Below, in pieces: positions 60,215-64,000 of a stretch of DNA of 64,000 nt. Position 1 is the stretch's first letter. Each line of letters opens with the position of its first letter. The stretch covers positions 15,395,001 through 15,459,000 of the forward strand of contig NC_083380.1 in assembly GCF_031755915.1 (NCBI RefSeq). Direction: 5' to 3'. The notes beneath the pieces were generated by a model. The model had not been told where the DNA came from. It saw only the letters and a list, made by a program, of their open reading frames with translations, and ran no database searches. Made by a program: the position numbers and the translations under genes. The stretch is from Ziziphus jujuba (Eukaryota; Streptophyta; Magnoliopsida; Rosales; Rhamnaceae).

Positions 60215-60350
60215 AGAAGTCTTTTATGATGCAGATATTCACATTTTTTATAGTACGGACATCTTAAAAAATGATGTTTTTGAAAAAATTATTTTTTTAT
60301 GAATATTTGCAGTGTGAAAAAATATGGATGTCTATATTATAGAATTTTTG
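60215..60350. mobile_element. Possible degenerate hairpin MITE
   Basis: An imperfect inverted repeat whose right end (ATTATAGAATTTTTGTATAT) resembles that of the MITE at 41094-41239 (CATAGAATTTCTGTATAT). The middle TTTTTTATAGTA is also shared. Arms are diverged, perhaps two-thirds alike. Confidence 0.35.

Positions 60351-60353
<3 letters not shown>

Positions 60354-60403
<50 letters not shown>
60354..60403. repeat. (TA)n(TG)n compound microsatellite
   Basis: About 10 TA followed by about 14 TG dinucleotides, directly next to the possible MITE end. Confidence 0.9.
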
Positions 60404-60405
<2 letters not shown>

Positions 60406-60761
60406 TATTGATATTTACTGATCTTTATTTAATTAATAATTTTGATAAGCTTTCCCATGAATTGGGCCTAGAACAAGCTCAAATGAACATCAAACAAACT
60501 GGATAGGAAATTCAAGCTTCAAGCGCAAAATATCGCAGAAGCAGACAAAAAAATTATTAATTTCCAAGTTGGGGTTACAATTTCTTTTTCTAAAAGGTAA
60601 TCCATAACGTGCTAACCGCAGCATTAGGCTTCCTAGACAAACAGGTATATGTATATATATAACACCGTTTCTGAATTTAATTATTCAGGCATATATAGAG
60701 TGTAGAGCTCTTTGGTTTCTGTTTTGTTGAAGTATAAATTAATATGGGAAACGAAGTAGTA

Positions 60762-61353
60762 GGTGGCGGAGCCAGTGTGGGAGCAATTTAATTTTTTTTA
60801 ATGGTTTAATCTTAGTAAATATTTTCATATTTTTATTATATATTGGCTCCATAATACTTATCTTCAACAAGCAACAGAAGCATATCTTATCCTCGGTCAA
60901 AAAGATAATTAGGATCTTCTATTTTTTAATTTATTACATAGAAAATAAAATTTATTTTAATTGGATATATTTAAATTAAACGAAATTTTAAATAGTAGAC
61001 AAAATTTTTCTACATGCTTCAAATATACACAGGTGAAAGTGCTATATTATTTACATAAATGCATTTGAAAATACAATATACCAACATATTTATATATATA
61101 TATTTTTTTCAGTATGACGAGAGAAGGAGCATCAGTAAAATCAAACAACTAATTTGATTTAGCTTTTTTGTTTGTATTTTTATCATATATTTATTGCTAA
61201 ACACATATTTTCTTATATTTATATTATACAATTGTTTGTGAAATTTCCGTAAAACTAATTTGAATGAAATTATTTCGTTAATTATTTTTAAATTAAAGTT
61301 TTATAATTTGCAAAAATATTTATTTAAAGTAATCTAAAGTGTAAATTTTATTT

Positions 61354-61396
<43 letters not shown>

Positions 61397-61705
61397 AAGC
61401 ATGTACATGTATTTAACGACAGAGTTTAGTTTTTTTTTAATTTTTTTTCTAAATTCAAGATATTTTTACTAAATTTTATTTAAATAAAATATCACTAAAT
61501 TTGTGTAAAACAATTATTACTGTTACATTAATAAATAATCTATAATATTTTACTAAATAATTTAAAATTTATGCAAAGAATTTACAAATATTTTAAGTAG
61601 ATTTTGAATAATCTTATTTAAAATTAGCATGTATAATTTTATATATTGTATCAATTATTTGCCCCCATTAGTCAAAAATCCAGGCTCACTTTAGGTTCCT
61701 CGATG
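60762..61705. mobile_element. Possible non-autonomous transposon of about 0.94 kb
   Basis: The left edge reads GGTGGCGGAGCCAGTGTGGG. Near the right edge, GCCCCCATTAGTCAAAAATC and CAGGCTCACTTT are partly its inverse complement. The interior is AT-rich without coding. Ends are diverged and no target duplication was identified. Confidence 0.35.
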
Positions 61706-62756
61706 ATATTAATATGATGAAAATTTTTTGTCTTTATTTTCATGTTCAATCAATGATATATAAAAATTAACTGAGAAAGAAGCATTTTTTTCTTCACTTA
61801 ATTATTTTTTAATTTTTTTTGCTAATGTTTTTAAATAATATGATATTATTAATTGTGGATGAAAATGGGGACTGAGAAAAAAAAACAGTAAAAGATTTGA
61901 ATCCATATTAACACATTAACTAAAACAGTAATTTTTCTTTTAAGGCTAAAATAGTAAATATACATCACTAAAGCAGTTTTCACGTTTAACTGGAAAACTA
62001 TCATAGAGTCAATACATATACGAGTGATCAAAACTACTACTATCACTAGACTATCTGAAATGAAAGTTAAAAGATACATGGAAATTATTTCTTGATGAAA
62101 TACACAACGTATCCTAGGAGTCATGCTCATGTCGAAATTAAAAATTAGACTTCATATACTCTCAAGCTAATTTAATTGGTCAAGTATGCTTTCACTTTTT
62201 TATAAATTTTTATATTAATTTTTTTGTAAGAAAAAAAGACTAGCAGTAAACTTAGATACAGTGGAAAAGAAAAAATAAAAATAAAAAAACTAAACAAAAA
62301 AATAAAATAATAAAAAGATGACCATCACGTGATAGGGATTATTTGTTTTTTAAGTGAATGATATGGATTATTGTTGTATCTATATATAGTGTTGCAAAAA
62401 TATATAATGTATTAATAAAGTGATATTTTCATATTTATAGAAGAAAGTTAACAAAATTATATATATATATATATACATATATATAAATAATATAGAAAAA
62501 AAAAACATATATACAGTATCCTAACTCTTTTCATTTTATTTCTCCTATTTGATAACTACAATCAGGTAAGATTTAAACATAATAATAACATCTCCAATAA
62601 ATTAGTACTAAACAATCTCATTTAATTTTATTAATTAATTCAAGATAAATGGATTTTTAAATATATATATATATATAGAGATAAAATAGATAATATTTTA
62701 TTAATAATATTAGTTATATGGATAATAATATTAGTTATAATCTTAACCGATCATTT
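61706..62756. other. AT-rich intergenic DNA upstream of the beta-xylosidase gene
   Basis: No gene recognised. The open frame at 61849-62130 (minus) has no family resemblance. TA tracts occur near 62460 and 62660. Confidence 0.4.
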
Positions 62757-62809
62757 TATAGGGATAATAAAAACCGGTTCATGATATATAGGGATAATAA
62801 AAACCGATT
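62757..62809 (+). promoter_or_regulatory. Two copies of a 23-bp element in the beta-xylosidase promoter
   Basis: TATAGGGATAATAAAAACCG starts at 62757 and again at 62787, a spacing of 30 bases, about 40 bases upstream of the TATA box. Each copy contains GGATAA, an I-box/MYB-type core. A regulatory role is inference. Confidence 0.5.
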
Positions 62810-62848
62810 GACTTCATAAGTATTATGAGTCTGTTACACTAATAGCAC

Positions 62849-62856
62849 TATAAATA
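62849..62856 (+). promoter_or_regulatory. TATA box of the beta-xylosidase gene
   Basis: TATAAATA lies 54 bases before the start codon, which places the transcription start about 25-30 bases before the ATG. Confidence 0.7.
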
Positions 62857-62909
62857 GACAACTTCCACGCATAAGATTGGTACAAGTACAATACTAGTCA
62901 ATAGTCAAG

Positions 62910-64000
62910 ATGGCATGTTTTAGGTTGATCCTAGTGTGTTTTTGGTTTGCTTTGTTAGCCAGGAGTTATGGTAGAGAGATGAACCCAAAGGCTCTATCAC
63001 TATCTAATGATGATGTAAGTCATGTATGCCACCCTTCGAGATTCATGAAACTTGGGTTGGAGATGAGCAAGTTTGCATACTGCGACTCTTCACTGTCATA
63101 TGAAGTGAGGGCAAAGGACTTGGTGGACCGGATGACACTGGCAGAGAAGGTGCAACAGACGGGAAATACAGCCGCAGGAGTGGCGAGGATTGGACTTCCT
63201 AAGTACGAGTGGTGGTCAGAAGCACTCCATGGTGTCTCAAATGTTGGTCCCGGCACTATTTTCGATGATGTTGTTCCCGGTGCTACAAGTTTTCCGGTTG
63301 TTCTTCTCACTGCCGCATCTTTCAATCAATCACTCTGGAAAAACATAGGCGAGGTATGTATTAAAACTAATGCAGGTGTTTTCTAATTATTAACTAATAC
63401 ATTTGTAACTGTGATATTAATTATTTTATTTAATTTAGCGAATACATATTAATTAATTTATTAATTAAATGAATATATAATATAATGTAAATTGTGACAT
63501 TAAATTATTAATTGAGTGAATATATATTAATTAAATGAATATATATGTCATGTATGTTTGCAGATTGTGTCGACTGAAGCAAGGGCAATGTATAATCTAG
63601 GAAGAGCTGGATTGACATTTTGGAGTCCCAACATAAATGTGGTGAGAGATCCAAGATGGGGAAGATGTCATGAGACACCCGGTGAAGATCCATATGTAGT
63701 TGGTGTATATGCTACCAATTATGTGAGGGGGCTTCAGGATGTTAAAGGGACAGAAAACACTACAGATTTGAACTCTAGACCTCTGAAGGTTGCTTCTTGC
63801 TGTAAGCACTATGCCGCCTATGATCTTGATAGTTGGCTTGGAGTGGATCGATTCCATTTCAATGCTAAGGTATGTGGCGCTTTCTCCTTTAAATACTAAT
63901 TATTCATTTCTTAATCATCATAAATAATGATATAAATAACTCTCCCTCTATGTATATACTTATGTTTAACTTATGATCAATTTGTCATTAGGTTACCGAA
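62910..64000 (+). CDS. GH3 beta-D-xylosidase / alpha-L-arabinofuranosidase (5' part, runs off the window)
   Basis: Exons seen: 62910-63353, 63564-63869 and the start of a third at 63992 (GTT ACC GAA). The first 259 or so residues of a family normally about 770 long are present. Residues 1-20 form a signal peptide ([20 protein letters not shown]), so the enzyme is secreted to the cell wall, where this family trims xylan and arabinan side chains. Family landmarks: [84 protein letters not shown], and [14 protein letters not shown] with the conserved Lys-His substrate pair. The catalytic Asp lies beyond the window end. Splice sites are canonical and both junctions are phase 0. It is BXL-type; the exact member is not assigned. 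Confidence 0.93.

Larger units (their letters stand above)
59615..60730. repeat. Downstream copy of the GT90 promoter region without a gene
   Basis: It shares TTGAAGTTGTCTCTCACAAG, TTAAATTTGCCAA, GCAGACAAAAAAATTATTAA and CGTGCTAACCGCA with 50362-51010, in the same order and orientation. After CTCTTTGGTTTCTG (60708) no GT90 coding exon follows; repeat DNA begins instead. It is likely the leftover of a tandem GT90 gene. Confidence 0.6.

Noticed and set aside
1..64000. tRNA or rRNA genes
   Set aside because: No cloverleaf or rRNA-like sequence was recognised by eye. A tRNAscan run would be decisive.

Overview
The window is nuclear DNA of a dicot-like flowering plant. It is strongly AT-rich, its genes carry GT-AG introns of about 90 to 1500 bases, it has long (AT)n tracts and homopolymer runs, and it is crowded with plant transposons. 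The encoded proteins (plastid MurG, PB1-domain protein, lipid phosphate phosphatase 2, GT90 glycosyltransferase, GH3 beta-xylosidase) are ordinary plant families. I cannot name the species from the sequence alone.

Layout. 1-3200: transposon-rich, with a LINE ORF2 scrap, a 1.08-kb long-terminal-inverted-repeat element carrying a coding-like fragment (Pack-MULE-like), and a flanking 0.3-kb direct duplication. 3862-7181 (minus): five-exon MurG homologue. 7837-8672: MULE-like element with a 9-bp target duplication. 9215-11477 (minus): PB1-domain protein, two exons. 15290-19313 (plus): LPP2-type phosphatidate phosphatase with a leader intron and a uORF. 20046-20333 and 21107-21412: two related small basic proteins of unknown function.

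20.9-42.7 kb is a head-to-tail duplication of a block of about 11 kb. Each block holds one small basic-protein gene followed by a small secreted-peptide gene. Block 1 has an intact basic-protein gene (21107) and a peptide gene (24342-29601) whose C-terminus has changed and whose intron carries a 2.9-kb Pack-MULE-like element. Block 2 has a broken basic-protein gene (31829-32663), a peptide locus with its coding part deleted (37.5-38.0 kb), and an intact peptide gene (39403-40085) ending in a PIP-like GPGH motif. A more distant third peptide gene lies at 43325-43842 and has the same 88-nt first exon. The remainder of the blocks is LINE, Ty3/gypsy and other repeat debris.

46.7-47.8 kb is a striking inverted array of degenerate units of about 35 bp. 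51217-59369 is a six-exon GT90 (Rumi/KDELC-like) gene whose third exon is split by a complete, very young LTR retrotransposon (54404-57212): 591-bp LTRs differing at one position, 4-bp target duplication, tRNA-iMet primer site. That element encodes only a capsid-less Gag, a protease and a degenerate chromodomain, so it must have been moved by enzymes from another element. A copy of the GT90 promoter region lies downstream at 59.6-60.7 kb without a gene. The window ends inside a GH3 beta-xylosidase gene starting at 62910.

The genes do not form one pathway. The most interesting content is the fast-evolving secreted-peptide cluster, and the recent disruption of a glycosyltransferase gene by a minimal chromovirus derivative.
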